Positions 1 to 11,925 of a DNA stretch of 64,000 bases are shown here, one piece after another. Position numbers and translations under genes: made by a program. Every line of letters begins with the position of its first letter. The first letter of the stretch is position 1. Origin of the DNA: Parietaria judaica (lineage: Eukaryota; Streptophyta; Magnoliopsida; Rosales; Urticaceae); assembly GCA_954871525.1 (NCBI GenBank), contig OX940872.1:14345180-14409179 (forward strand). Direction: 5' to 3'. Below the pieces are notes generated by a model. It was not told the origin of the DNA. It worked only from the letters and a program-made list of their open reading frames with translations, and searched no databases.

Positions 1-689
1 ACCGTCTAACTTTAGATTCACGACCGACTCTGATTCCAAGTGTTGAGAAACGGTTACGCAAAAACAAAAATAATTGCACGCAACGACTTAAAGGAAAAAT
101 ATCAAAACTTATTTGATAGCATGGAATCAGAATAGGCTAATAGCACTTGCTGTAGCAACTTCGAAAATAGCTACAACAACCGCTACATCGTGAACTAAAG
201 TTAGTGCAATTTTTTTTTCTTTAAACTCGATAAAAGTGAACATATAACATTCCTTGCACGGTTCAAATATTTTAGCTCTTCGCAGTTTTGAGTCCTTGTT
301 AGATCTTCGAACGCTCCAATCTTTAATTCAACTTGGAAAGCAGCAAGTTGAATCAACACTACAATAAAAATCACAAGAAAAGAATAAATATGACGTGTGG
401 GATATGATCTAGATATGAAGAACTGAAATCGAATTTCAAAAGTTTTTTCAAACTACAATCGACCAAGTAGTTTTGCAAATCAAAGAAAGGAGAGAGTACA
501 ACAACTTGTTTCAATTGGCACAATTTGATTATGTGCCTCTAAAGAACAAATTGTACCATACAGTCATTTTGATAATAATTTAGCCTTTATTTCTCTGTAT
601 TTTCATACCTGGCACAGTATGAATGATGAACAGTCTGGAGTCAACAAGAATCCTGTTAAATGGAAAGTTCAGAAAGTTCAACACAAGTG
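1..689. other. intergenic, no gene seen
   Basis: AT-rich sequence with no convincing coding exon or transposon terminus. A short TA run sits at about 703-718 and a T run at about 819-842, just beyond its right edge. It may be the distal part of whatever the tandem duplication to the right belongs to. Confidence 0.5.
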
Positions 690-816
690 TGTGTGTGCGT
701 GGGTATATATATATATATGAGGGAATTCATCTCTACAACGAACTCTTGTTGGTTTGTATTAGATTACTGGCTAGGGTCTTATCACATAGCTTAATTCAGC
801 ATCTTTTTTTACATAG

Positions 817-847
<31 letters not shown>

Positions 848-2118
848 AATCTTTTTTTAGATAGTTAGGACATCTTAAAAAATATATTTTTTAAATGGAA
901 ACAACTACCTCTATAATCTGGGACTAACCAGTAAACATATGAAGCTGAGAAGCTTGTTCCTCAAGGCTCATTTTCTCCACTATTGTTGAACTGTCTCTTT
1001 TAACATCATTGATCTCAGCTTCACTCCCAAATTTACAGCAATGGGGATTATCAATACTGATTTTCTGCATGAAAAAAAAAAACAAGATAATTAATGATTA
1101 GCATATTAGTTTCCCTTAGTTTAATCATCAATCATCTAATCATAACACTAACAAGTAACTATTGCTAAGCTCTGCGAGTGATCAAACAAAATAAGCTAAA
1201 CCAATTAAATACTCTTGACTTAAACTCATGCGCATATAAATCGATCACAACTATTTTGACTATACTCTCCCTTCCTAATGAACCCTATTCTCTTTCCCCT
1301 GCAAAAAAATATGTTGCCATATGAAACAGAATTTCAAGAAAGGAATTCCTAATGGAAGGAAACTGTTGTCAAATTATTAGTTTTTAATTTACACATACGA
1401 GTAAGACATGTTTTTAACAAAAGTATTTAGTTTATTTTCAAATAGGTTGAAACTGTTTTTGAATATAGTGATTTTAGAGTACAGTTCCTTCATTTTAATT
1501 AATCATGTAATAAAATAAATATTAAAACTGTACTACGTAAAACAAAAGCAAGACGAAAAAAAAAAAGCAATCGTAGAATTATAAATAAAGACAGAAAGCC
1601 ACGGTCAAAGAAAACCTATCTTCTTTGGTCGTGGTGGTTTGAGATTGCTCCGGTGAAATTGGTGGCTAGATCTTGAAGGGATGTGGGATGAGCAACACCA
1701 TTTTTTTTTTAAATTGAACGAAATCAAACAAGAATTGCAGTCATTATCAGCATAATCAAATAATAATTACAATTTATTTTATTCACCCATTATCCGATAA
1801 TAGTAACCACTGAAAACTCATAACCCTAATAACAATAATTAATTATTTACCATTCCTTATTTTTTGAATTTCTAACCTTTTTGTTTCACCATCCTACAGT
1901 TCAAATTACGCAATGCATACCATCGTTCGCGATCATACATGCGCATGTGGTTAGGTGCGGCTAACGTATATGTGTGCTTCTCGTGTGTATGTGAATTTGT
2001 AAATGCGAGTGTAAGATGAAAGAAAACCACAAGGAAGAAACTGGGTATCTTATAAGGAGATAACTACATGATGAAATCCGAAAATATACTTTTAGTGCCA
2101 ATTTGGAAAAATATTAAC
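690..2118. repeat. tandem duplication, copy 1
   Basis: This stretch matches 2653-4236 nearly base for base over long runs, in the same orientation. Both copies begin at a TG/TA microsatellite and end shortly after a shared phrase about 2.1 kb apart. The match includes one open terminal exon and several hundred bases of non-coding DNA, so this is a segmental duplication of genomic DNA and not a retrocopy. The copies differ by scattered substitutions and small indels, mostly in the microsatellites. Confidence 0.85.
924..1064 (-). CDS. putative 3'-terminal exon, copy 1 (46 aa, unrecognised)
   Basis: On the minus strand a splice-acceptor-like ...TGCAG is followed by an open frame of 46 codons ending in TAG (924-926). 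The peptide begins KISIDNPHCC and contains KMSLEEQASQLHM. It is charged and has no membrane segment. Its duplicate at 2891-3031 has exactly the same length, frame and stop position. Preserved frame and equal length in both copies is the main argument that this is a real exon. I do not recognise the family. Upstream exons are not clear, and it could instead belong to a decayed gene in which the frame has survived by chance. Confidence 0.4.
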   Translation of the reverse strand, partial: KISIDNPHCCKFGSEAEINDVKRDSSTIVEKMSLEEQASQLHMFTG

Positions 2119-2652
2119 TAGTTTAAGATAATACCTCATGAAGATGTATTATGAATGGTGTTGTACTTCTTTACAAATGGCGATCATGCATCCACATCCA
2201 CATCCTCATTGAACTTAAGATAAACAGAGCCACCTGATTAGGAATATTAATTCCTTGAATAAGTAAATTAAAATATGATAATAAAATCACCAAATTACAA
2301 GACTTTATGATAACAGTTTTTACCTATGATCAGCAACTGCAACGCAATGCTTAGCAACTTCAGATTTTGCTATGACGTGAGTGTTCGGAATACTGCCATC
2401 ACATTGAGAGAAAAAAAAATAAAAATAATCATGATTAGAGATTTTTTGCAGGATAAATCCCACAGCGAAGAGAATCAAAATTATGTAGAGTAAGCAATGA
2501 TAAATATACGAAAGAGGTAATAAGAAAGAAAAAAAAAACAAGAGCAGTTTTTAAACTCTAAAAGCAAAGAACTAATCTAGTTAGGGACTTTTGAAATTGC
2601 ACCATTCTTCGTTTCAGGTAATTAAGTGGCCCTTTAACCAAGCATCCATCCA

Positions 2653-2669
2653 TGTGTGTGTGTGTGTGC

Positions 2670-2713
<44 letters not shown>

Positions 2714-4236
2714 ATTTATCTCTATAACAAATTCTTGTTGGTTTGTGTTAGATTAGTCGCTCAGGTGTTATGACATATATATGTATATATAGATAGGACA
2801 TCTTAAAGATATATATATATATATATGTATATATGTGTGTATATATATATAAAGATTTTAAATGGAAACAACTACCTCTATAATCTGGGACTAAGCACTT
2901 AACATATGAAGCTGAGAAGCTTGTTCCTCAGGGCTCATTTTCTCAAATATTGTTGAACTGTCTCTTTTAACATCATTGATCTCAGCTTCACTCCCAAATT
3001 TAGAGCAATGGGGATTAACAGAACTGATTTTCTGTATTAAAAGAAGATAAGTGGATAGAAACAAAGAAAAAAAAACAATAAGAACACGTCACAAGTACAG
3101 AATCAGTACAATCAAAAGATTCTAGAACTAGATTGTTTTAACTATATCTCCTAAGTTGTATATGTACCAGCTAATGATTATTAATGATTAGCATATTAGT
3201 TTCGCTTACTTAATCATCAATCATATAATCATCTAATCATCCAATAATACAAGTTTGAAGAAACACTAATAAGTAACTATTACTAAGCTCCGTGAGTGAG
3301 GAAACAAAATAAGTTCCTAGTTAAAATTAAACTAATTATGTACTTTTGAACTAAACTCATGTGCGTATAAATCGATCACAACTATTTTGACTATACTCTC
3401 CCTTCCTAATGAACCCCGTTCTCTCTCCCCTGCAAAAAAATATGTTGCCATATGAAACAGGGTTTCAAGAAAGAATTCCTAATGGAAGGAAAGTGTTGTC
3501 AAAATGTTAGTTTTAAATTTACACACACGAGTAAGACATGTTTTTAACAAAAAAATTTAGTTTATTTTCAAAAAGGTTGAATCTGTTTTCGAATATACTG
3601 ATTTTAGAGTACAATTCCTTCATTTTAATTAATCATGTAATAAAATAAATATTAAAACTGTACTACATAATACAAAAGAAAGACGAAAAAAAAAAAGTAA
3701 TCGTAGAATTATAAATAAAGACAGAAAGCAATGGATAAAGAAAACTTATCTTCTTTGGCCGTAATGGTTTGAGATTGCTCCGGTGAAATTGATGGCTAGA
3801 TCTTGAAGGGATGTGGCATGAGTAACACCAATTTTTTTCAGATTGAACGAAATCAAACAAGAATCGTAGTCATTATCAGCAAAAACAAATAATAATTACA
3901 ATTTATTTTATTCATCCATTATCCGATAATAGTAACCACTGAAAAAGCATAACCCTAATAACGACAATTAATTATTTACCATTCCCCATTTTTTTAATTT
4001 CTAACCTTTTTGTTTCACCATCCTACAGTTCAAATTACTCAACCCATAACATCGTTCGCGATCATACATGCGCATGTGGTTAGGTGCGGCTAACGTATAT
4101 GTGTGCTTCTCGTGTGTATGTGAATTTGTAAATCTCGCGTGTATGATGAAAGAAAACCACAAGGAAGAAACTGGGTAACTCTAAAAAAAACTGCATGATG
4201 AAATCTGGAAAAATACTTTTAGTGCCAATTTGGAAA
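2653..4236. repeat. tandem duplication, copy 2
   Basis: Second copy of the segment at 690-2118, direct orientation. It carries a longer TA microsatellite (2670-2709) and extra AT repeats near 2812-2850, which account for much of the length difference. Confidence 0.85.
2891..3031 (-). CDS. putative 3'-terminal exon, copy 2 (46 aa, unrecognised)
   Basis: Paralogue of the exon at 924-1064. It follows an ATACAG acceptor-like site, runs open for 46 codons and ends in TAG at 2891-2893. About eight residues differ from copy 1; the core EINDVKRDSSTI is unchanged and the last three residues are LSA instead of FTG. No frameshift or internal stop separates the copies. Product unknown. The neighbouring UPF1-like exons are on the same strand upstream, but nothing shows that they are spliced to this exon. 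Confidence 0.4.
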   Translation of the reverse strand, partial: KISSVNPHCSKFGSEAEINDVKRDSSTIFEKMSPEEQASQLHMLSA

Positions 4237-4296
4237 TATACTAGAACGAATTTGCATAAACAAATATTTCAATTTTAGAACATTAGCACATGTTAC

Positions 4297-5849
4297 CTTA
4301 TAGTGAACCAGTAAATCATTCCACAACGGTTGTACACTCAGCACCTTATGATTTCCCAGAATGACTAGACCATAAAGAGCACGGGTTAAGGCAACATTTA
4401 GCCTTCGATGATCATTGAGGAATCCAATGCCCTAAAAGAGTATGATTGCAACAGTCAGCGACTATGATATATCAACAAAATACTTATATGCATCCCTTTT
4501 TGGACATGCTATACAAAGAGTATATTTCCGACCTGATGTTCGTTACTCCTCACACACGACAAGATGATAAAAAATTTCTCCCTTCCTTGAAAAGAATCAA
4601 CACTGGCAACCTGTGGCAAGAAGCCAAGAACAAAGTGTCATTCACAGCTCAGAGACAATCTTTCCAATCAAAACAACCTAAGTCTTTGGGCACTTTAAAA
4701 TTTATAACCACACGAAAACAGGATCATCCAGATTTCAATGCAAAAAGCAAACACCAAAAAAAAGGGTACGCCTAACGATTGTTTTACCTCAATTTCGTTG
4801 TAAGGTTGCTGTCTAAGAGCACCGTTTCTTGCCAAGTAGTTAACAAGATACGCTCTCTGCCCTCATTTGGGGTTATGACCCCGATCTGCAGGAGGTTGAA
4901 CAAAAAAATTTACAGTCTATAATCATGTGATAATAAATTTGAAATGCCAATATAAAAAAATTCATTACCTGACTTGGGACCGCACCACTCCTTAAAAATG
5001 TGTTTACGATCTTTTCAACATTAGCAGCCTCTGTCCTATTCAAATAAGATGTTTGGTTGGCACTTATCTCCTCTTGTCCCGTCTAAAATGGAGCCACGTA
5101 AATTCAGCAAAGAACTTAAGGAAACAATCGCTAAAATAAAGGAGAACAATACAAGGAAAGCTGAAGTAAATATATTTTTTTACATTGACCATCTACACTT
5201 GTAACCTAGTTGATGGAACTTGTATGCTATACCTGCACGTAAAAGAAAATGGGACGGTGGGGAACAGGCCAAGGAAAATCGATGCGTGAAGATAGTCTCC
5301 ATAGATAGTCATGCCATTTCGCAGTGTTCCTTCGTAAAAGCTATTAGAAGGAAAGTCTGACAAAAGATGGATGCATACGGTATTGAACCTGACATAGACG
5401 AGACAAATTGAGGATCAATGGGGAATATGAGATGAGGTAATAAATTGCTTCAATTTAAAATAAAAGGAAAAAACAAATCAGTAGCTGTCAATGATAAATT
5501 TTATCCAGAAAACGTTGCTAGCTTTGCGGCAAAGTGAAAAGCAGTAGCAATGAAAACAAATATTATTAAATTGTCGAGATGAGATAATATTCAGTTGGCG
5601 CAACAATAACGGAGCTTCACTCTACCTTTAACCCTGTGGCACTAATCTTTTCAGCTAGTTGGTCAACAGGCACATTACTGGGAACACAAACCAAAACCTA
5701 TTAAAACAAACTTAAGTTAAAATGACATTTATAGAGACAAAAAGAAACATAACACAGTAATATACAATTGGTGCTTAAGGAACAATTTTTCCGACACCGT
5801 GGGACCTTGAATCAGACTAATAGGCTTCATAAGAACACTCTTAGCACAC
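4297..5849 (-). pseudogene. UPF1-type RNA helicase pseudogene, intron-containing
   Basis: Minus-strand exons match the helicase core of UPF1, the superfamily 1 RNA helicase of nonsense-mediated decay. They run, 5' to 3', about 5778-5849 (KPISLIQGP, Walker A), 5620-5699 (VDQLAEKISATGLKV), 5233-5388 (VQYRMHP, then FPSNSFYEGTL), 4969-5082 ([13 protein letters not shown]), 4788-4885, 4533-4610 ([12 protein letters not shown]) and 4297-4431 ([10 protein letters not shown]). Most are bounded by AG/GT sites, so this is a genomic copy and not a retrocopy. It is broken in several ways. Walker A is out of frame, the QYRM exon shifts frame, and exon 4788-4885 is 98 nt where 99 is expected. The segment with the DE-box ATPase motif is missing between 5620 and 5388. 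Motif VI reads TRALYG where UPF1 has TRARYG. The N-terminal zinc domain and C-terminal tail were not found. Not a functional helicase. Confidence 0.85.
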
Positions 5850-6329
5850 CTACAAACAGAGGCACATTAGATTAGACCATTGCACTTTCTGATAAGTTCA
5901 ACATTGGCACTCAATTACAATGGAAAAAAAAAAGGATAAATAATTTATCCATTTTGAACTAACAGTTTTAGATTTCTAATTATTTATTCCAAGATTACCT
6001 ACCAATGAACAATTCACAACTTGAAACATATGATTAGGAGATTTAATTACACCATGTGGGTTCTCAACTCAATGTAAAGTAAAGTAGTTTCGGTACCACA
6101 TTGAACGTAAATTAAACATAAAGAACCCCATTCTCCTCTCCCTGCAAAAAAAATTGCTTTTGCAATGTGAAACAGGGTTCGGATAATGGGTTTCATTACT
6201 TATAGTTCACTTAAAATGTAATTAAGTTTTAATTAAATTAAAAATTCATGTGCAAGCCTAAGTCCGTACTACTTAATACAAAATCAAAACAAATTTTCTC
6301 CAAGAAAGTAATCAGAAAAAAATATGGAA

Positions 6330-7100
6330 AACTTATCTATTCAGGGGCGTCTTTGTGCTCCGACACGGCTTCTAATGGTATAGCAGAAGATTCCAAAAAA
6401 AAAGAAGCTGAAAACCAGGAATAACATACTGAAATCAACTAGCTACGATCAAATCCGCGCAAGAAAATCAAGAACACCAATGCGAAAAAGCAGAAACTAT
6501 ATCACAATTCTGTAATTCGAAGACCGATCCGAGAAAAGATCGAATCAAGAAGTTAGGAAGAGACAGAGAGGCGAAATTGGGGAGGAATCGATCAATCGAT
6601 ACGAGCATTGAGAAGATAATTAGAAAGTGGTCGAACCTGCAAGATGAAGCGATCTCTGGATACTGAACCGGAAATTCATTCCGAAATTAAGAACTTCGAT
6701 CGAATTCCGGGAGCAGAAGCGAATTCATGGAAGAGATTGAAAGGCATCAGAGAGAGATCATACTTGTCTTGAATTGAAAAAGCTAAACACATCGCATGCA
6801 AAGTGAAATCAGAAACAAAAGCTAAACCTAAATCCAGAGACAGAACCTAAATCCGGAAACCCTAACCTTGTGGAGAAAGACGAAGCGATCGATCGGCGAA
6901 TCTCCCAGTCGCGATGATCTCTCTCTCTCTCTCTCTTCGGCGAATCTCCCAGTCGCGATGATCTCTCTCGCCGAAGTCTCTCTCTCTGGCGCCAAGAAGC
7001 ATAACACAGTGCTTAATATACAATCGATGCTTCGGCGCCAAGAAATGGAACTTAAACGACACCGTCTCAGACCTCACTTTCCTAATATAACGTCATTAAT
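6330..7100 (-). other. possible 5' leader or promoter region of the minus-strand locus
   Basis: On the minus strand this stretch resembles a plant 5' leader: CT-rich tracts, pyrimidine-rich acceptor-like sites (TTGATTTCAG, CATCTTGCAG) and no long open frame. It lies upstream of the UPF1-like exons and may be the remains of that gene's transcription start region. It includes a short direct repeat with a CT microsatellite at about 6893-6970. This is inference from composition and position only. Confidence 0.3.
6893..6970. repeat. short direct repeat with CT tract
   Basis: A unit containing CGGCGAATCTCCCAGTCGCG followed by ATGATCTCTCTC occurs twice about 47 bases apart, with a CT microsatellite after each unit. 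Confidence 0.8.
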
Positions 7101-7129
7101 TAATATATCAAACGGTTATATTATCTAAC

Positions 7130-8315
7130 TAATTAGATTAGATTAGACTCATTAATGCTCAAATAATAATTTTTTAATCACAAGAACGAACAACTATGAC
7201 AAAGCTCGCTGCTAAAATTATCTTTCTATTGTGTTTATGCTAGTCAACGGACACCGGGTAATTAATTGTTTACTATTATTTATTATTTTATTTAATACAA
7301 CCACATAAAATTTTGTATGGTTCACGTAGAATAAAATAGTATATCTAAATTTAATTGAAAAATATTAAGTTGAATATGTAAAATACTGCATTGATAATAA
7401 CCCATTACAATGACGTTAAAAAAGTTTTCACGGTTTAATTCATTATTATTTTAATAATTAAAGGGTATATTAGTAAAAAAATTTATAAAAACACTCAACG
7501 ATTTGATATAATTAAAGATATACTCACTTAGGGTCTTATGACACATATACCCTCATCATCATTTGTTCACATCATCGACTGCCTTCTTCCATTGTTGTTC
7601 AACCACCGACCAGTTCTCCAAATTGTAGCGTTCGATTTCGATTTCGATAAGTTCTCCGAAGCTTCATATCTCCTTGCTCAATTGCTCTATCTCTAGTTTC
7701 TAGAAGCGCATTTGATTCCATACAGCACAGGTTCACCAATTTTGAAATTCTGTGAAGTTGTGCGATCGATTTGAAGCTTGTCGTAATTTCAAAATTCGTT
7801 GATGCTTTATGATTCATGAAGGCTGAAACAGATTTTGAAATTGCGTCTGCAATTTCGTCTCTACTTCGACTTCCTATGCACAACTTCCGATCTCGTCGGG
7901 AATTTGTTCGGTTAGCGAATTTGCATGAAAATCTCTGCCATTTTCCAAGAAAAAACGCAATTAATAAACCAGCTTCTTCGCAAAATCGAAGAAAATCACA
8001 TTATAATATCTTCGAGGATAGAAAATATACATGGATTGTGAGTTTCTCAAATCTCCAATGGCCGGTGAAATCTCTGCTCTTAGGTCCAGATTCGATAAAT
8101 TCTTTCAAACGTACAAATCAAAGACTATAAATATGTATATAATCGTATGTATATACATAATATAAATACAAATGTATGTAACTCACAGAGCAGAAACTGA
8201 AGGAATAGCATTGTCGCAGATGTTGATGTGTAAATTCGTCCCGTAATTGGAACGATAATGTCATTAATTAAATTTACGGTCCATGTGATTTAAGACCAAA
8301 GTTATGAATATAATT
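7130..8315. other. intergenic, no gene seen
   Basis: AT-rich to about 7500, then of more balanced composition. Two overlapping opposite-strand open frames of about 100 codons (7599-7883 and 7816-8130) have no recognisable motif and no supporting splice or promoter structure. I treat them as chance frames. Confidence 0.4.
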
Positions 8316-8319
8316 AAAA

Positions 8320-9555
8320 ATTCATACACAAAATGGGCATGTGAGGTACATGGGTAAAAGCCCAATAGATATTTGAACAAGGCCCGACCAAGCCTTTCGG
8401 CCCAAAACCAAAAAACTCATCCCGAGCAGAATATACCACAAAGAAATCCGAGTAGGAATATATCCCAATGATGGAAATCCCGAGAAAGAATACGGCCCCA
8501 ACAAAGAAATCCGAGCAAGAATGCACCAACTAAGCATAGAAGTTCGGGCAGACCAAGTCAATAGCCTTAATTCAAACCTGCGAAGCCCGACCAGGAAAAT
8601 TAACACGACCAAGATTCAAAGTATCCACGAGACGAACCTTTCATTGCCAATAAACTTACAGAGGACGTAGTCAACTACCGCATTGAGACGAACCTCTCTA
8701 AAAAAACCTCGTGTTCTTGTTGTTTAATTTTTATTTTTGTCAACGTCATAGTATTGACGACGTGGAGGTCAAGATCCACAAATCTATTAGCAAATTCAAA
8801 TTGAAATCTCATACACAATTTCGTGAATGTTAGTGTGCGAAACTACCTCAACAGTCTGGCGCCGTATGTGGGAAAGGTTAATCTCGCTAACTCTGTCATA
8901 CTTGACACAAGATGAGCTCGAAAGAGAACCCTGTCGTCAACGCTCTTGTAGAGGTAACTCCCGACTGGGACGCGCAGGGGCGGACTCTGAGAACCCAGCT
9001 CCAAGAAAAGGCGCCGAATATGAAGAGCTCAAAAGACAAGTTGAGCTCCTCATGAGCGGCTAGGCCCGACCCGAACAGAGGGCTTATTCTATTAATGAGC
9101 CCGGGAGGACCTTTGGGCAAAGGAATCACGAGATGGTCAATGCAGTCCACTTTGACTTCCTGAACCCCGCCGATCCCCGAGCCCAGAGAACAAACCAAAT
9201 GCCTCTTCCCAGAGGCACGCCTTCGGGCATACCGCCAAACACCGCGAACACCGGCACTCCTCAGTTCTGAGCTCCCATGTTCGGAACAAACCAGCCTGAT
9301 TGCAGGCATGATATGCCCTACCAGAAATCCCTCAACTACCCTATTGAAACCCGGATCTCAAGCCTTTCGCGGGAAGAAAATCTGGGCTACACCACTCCCT
9401 ATGGGCCAAACAACTTTCCCCTACAACAGGAGGACACACAAACAGACTCATATCCTCAGCATACTCAAACTGAGCCTTCTTCCCAAAACAGTTCCGAGTT
9501 GGACGACCTCAAGCACACTATGAAGCAGATGGGAAAGAAATTCTCCAACGTTTAT
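8320..9555 (+). mobile_element. Ty3/gypsy fragment: LTR end, PBS and broken gag
   Basis: The left part is a probable 5' LTR ending in CTCAACA at 8853; its start could not be fixed. Three bases later TGGCGCCGTATGTGGGA (8857-8873) is a typical gypsy primer-binding site. An ATG at 8912 opens a gag-like frame (VTPDWDAQGRTLRTQLQEK) that stops at 9053-9055. The reading continues in the +1 frame through EYEELKRQVELLMSG and, past at least two stops, to about 9555. The fragment is cut by copia leader sequence at about 9555. No protease or polymerase is present. PBS type and gag style suggest the Tat/Athila side of the gypsy family, but that is inference. Confidence 0.7.
8857..8873 (+). other. gypsy primer-binding site
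   Basis: TGGCGCCGTATGTGGGA lies three bases after the LTR terminal ACA, the position and start sequence expected of a tRNA primer-binding site in plant gypsy elements. Confidence 0.75.
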
Positions 9556-10990
9556 TTCGTGAGTTAGCGGGATCAACCGTGTAGTTTGGTTAAACTAAGT
9601 TTTAGTCATAAACTTAATTAATATTCAAAACAAGAACTTCCATAGTTCCCTATGATTATTAACTACCACCATAGACGGTTGGGAAGCACCAACTTTCGTG
9701 CAAGCTTAACCCATTATTTTAGGTTTTTGGATTAGTCTTGGCAACGTCGTCCTTAGGGAATGGTCACACTAGGGTAACTCGCGGTCCATTACCAAGATTC
9801 CTCTGTCCCGATATTTTTTTGGAACTATCATAGTGTCAAACCTTCCACAAGCACACCTTTCTTGGGGAATGGACTCACTAAAGTGACTCAAGGCGGTGTG
9901 GTCGGCAGACCGTGTCACAATAATGATAGAGACCTTTTAAAAAATATTCTATACTTGTCATTGTTTAAGGAATTAACGTTTTTAAACTCCTAAGTTATTA
10001 CAACTTATTGTAAACTCCATTTAATGACACACAATAAAAACGTTTATTGTAAGGTGTTATAATTACCAAGGTAATATTTAATAAGGCTAGTCATTTATTT
10101 ATTACTTCGTCGGTAGTGATAGATCAAATCGTACGCTCTCAGGTCGATAGGAGGGGTCCTAACCGGTCACCCACAAGTGGATGGTGAACCGGCCCAATTT
10201 TTTATTCCCTCTTCCTTAGGCAAGATTTTATGTTTGAAATTTTTCAACAAATACATCTTATTTACGGTTCATTATTTATATCTATCCTATACCGACATAT
10301 TAATAATGACCTTAACATAGAAACTATGTTTCATGGGTTATGAAAATAGGTTTAACAAATATAACTATGATGAATATATAATTACATGTCAATGATAATT
10401 ATTCTCTAAGAATTATCATTCAAATAATTAGCCCATTAATATTTATTTATGAAAATCAAAATAAGACAATGATATCATTCTTTAGAGAATTATAATCCAT
10501 ATTTTAAATTATGAATTTTAAAAATACGACAATGTTATTTAGCAAAAATAACATCCATATTTTATTTAAAATAAAACAATGTTATTTATTCAAAATAACA
10601 TCCATATTTCAATTAATTAATTAATTAATCAAACATAATTAATTTAATTCATAAACATTAATTAAAAAATAAAATTAATTAATTAATCCATGGATATTTG
10701 GGTCGGGTTTAGAATTAAGCACGTGGGCTAATCGGGCTTAAGCGCGGGCCCACGTACCCACGGATTCCCCACGGGCTGCGCCACGAAGGCCCATAGTGCT
10801 GCCAGGGCAGCGTGCCCTTGGCGGGCCCTTGCTGCGCACGGGCAGCCCGTGCGCTTGGCCTTGGCGACACGCCTTGGGCGCGCCCTTGCGCGCTGGCCGA
10901 ACGGCCTCGGGCTTCCCGTGGCCTGGGCCTGCGCGAAGTACGCGGGGCTGTTTCAACAGCCCCGCTTCGTGGCACGCATACTAACGGAGT
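9556..10990 (-). mobile_element. fragment of long-LTR copia leader, inverted
   Basis: Reverse-complement match to 38690-40260 in the long-LTR copia. Shared landmarks are the CTTAGGGAATGG phrases, the AAACTTAATTAATATTCAAA phrase, the ACGCTCTC-containing stretch and the GC-rich block at 10735-10985. No LTR or pol is attached. It abuts gypsy gag on the left. The open frames in the GC-rich block occur on both strands and are composition artefacts. Confidence 0.75.
10735..10985. repeat. GC-rich leader block
   Basis: An isolated block very rich in GGC, GCC and CGC in an otherwise AT-rich region. It has a counterpart in reverse orientation at 38700-39050 in the long-LTR copia. It is open in several frames on both strands, which argues against coding. 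Confidence 0.7.
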
Positions 10991-11289
10991 TGACGTTAAA
11001 TGTATTAAATTCTAAATTTTTTTCTAGAAATAGAACTTGACTACATATGCGACAATTTTTGTTTAACTTGACTCTATGTCACAATATTTTTGAACTACTT
11101 GGGTACTTTTGCCCCTAATAATTTATATTAGTGATTCCTATGCTTCGGAAAATATATTTTGAGAACATTTTCTTCAAAAATTTTGAGGCCTCCTAAAGAT
11201 CTCAAAACTCAAAACTCGATTATAATATCCGCCCAAACAAATTTTCAAAAGACTTAGAAGAAGAAGAAGAATTAACAAGATCAAACACA

Positions 11290-11294
11290 ACTTG
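11290..11294. repeat. target-site duplication, left (ACTTG)
   Basis: ACTTG directly before the left LTR, identical to 19383-19387 directly after the right LTR. Five bases is the usual duplication for copia elements. Confidence 0.9.
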
Positions 11295-11912
11295 TGTTGG
11301 GTTTTTCGATGACTTTTCTCAACCCCGAGGCGGAAATCACGGGATATCATCGAACTATAAAGATCTAGAATAATTGCGAGAATTAAGATATCGTTTAGAG
11401 GTCGTTACCAAACTTTGGTACTTTTGCCAACTGTACCGAATAACTGTCGATTCCTTGGTTTTGGTGCTTGCCGATTTCTCTTTGATCCGGATTTAGCGCC
11501 TCAAGTGTTGCGCCTCTATTTCGTCCACCACGTCACTCGGGAACGTCTTAGATGACCGGAAAAGACCTCGGAGGATAGGTTAGATCCTTGTCGGTGTTTA
11601 GATGATCAACCGTTGACTGAACCGGGGAGCTAGCCACGAAATTCGACTCACAAGGAGGGGAGCTCGAATTTCTAGGAGGCTAGGGTTTGTTTTGTCATCA
11701 ATTATGAGTCATGATGGGGTATTTATAATACCGTATGGTCATGACCTAGTGGGCTTTCTAAAAGCCCAATCATGGATTAATTAATCTATTATTAATTAAT
11801 ATGAATCATAATTAATAATTGAGCCCGAGTGGGCCCATATTGTCGGTTATGGTTATCGGGTCGATATCCGATAACCCGAGAGATACAATATCGGGTTCGG
11901 GCATAACCAACA
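11295..11912 (-). repeat. left LTR (3' LTR of the minus-strand copia)
   Basis: 618 bp, TGTTGG...CCAACA. On the minus strand it contains TATAAATA (11720-11727). It carries CTCACA near 11646, which the other LTR lacks. Confidence 0.9.
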
Positions 11913-11925
11913 ATCTCCTACTTGC
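11913..11925 (-). other. copia polypurine tract
   Basis: On the minus strand GCAAGTAGGAGAT directly precedes the 3' LTR, the expected place for the plus-strand primer. Confidence 0.75.

Noticed and set aside
2324..2400. Coding exon reading CDGSIPNTHVIAKSEVAKHC
   Set aside because: There is a donor-like site but no acceptor, and the weak likeness to a UPF1 segment (VVLVGDHCQL) is too short to rely on.
4446..4775. 109-codon plus-strand frame
   Set aside because: It is the shadow of the minus-strand UPF1-like exon at 4533-4610 and adjacent intron.
7599..8130. Two opposite-strand frames of about 100 codons
   Set aside because: They overlap each other, have no motif and no conserved partner in the window.
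10715..11040. Cluster of Arg/Ala/Pro-rich open frames
   Set aside because: GC-rich leader of a copia element; five overlapping frames on two strands reflect composition.
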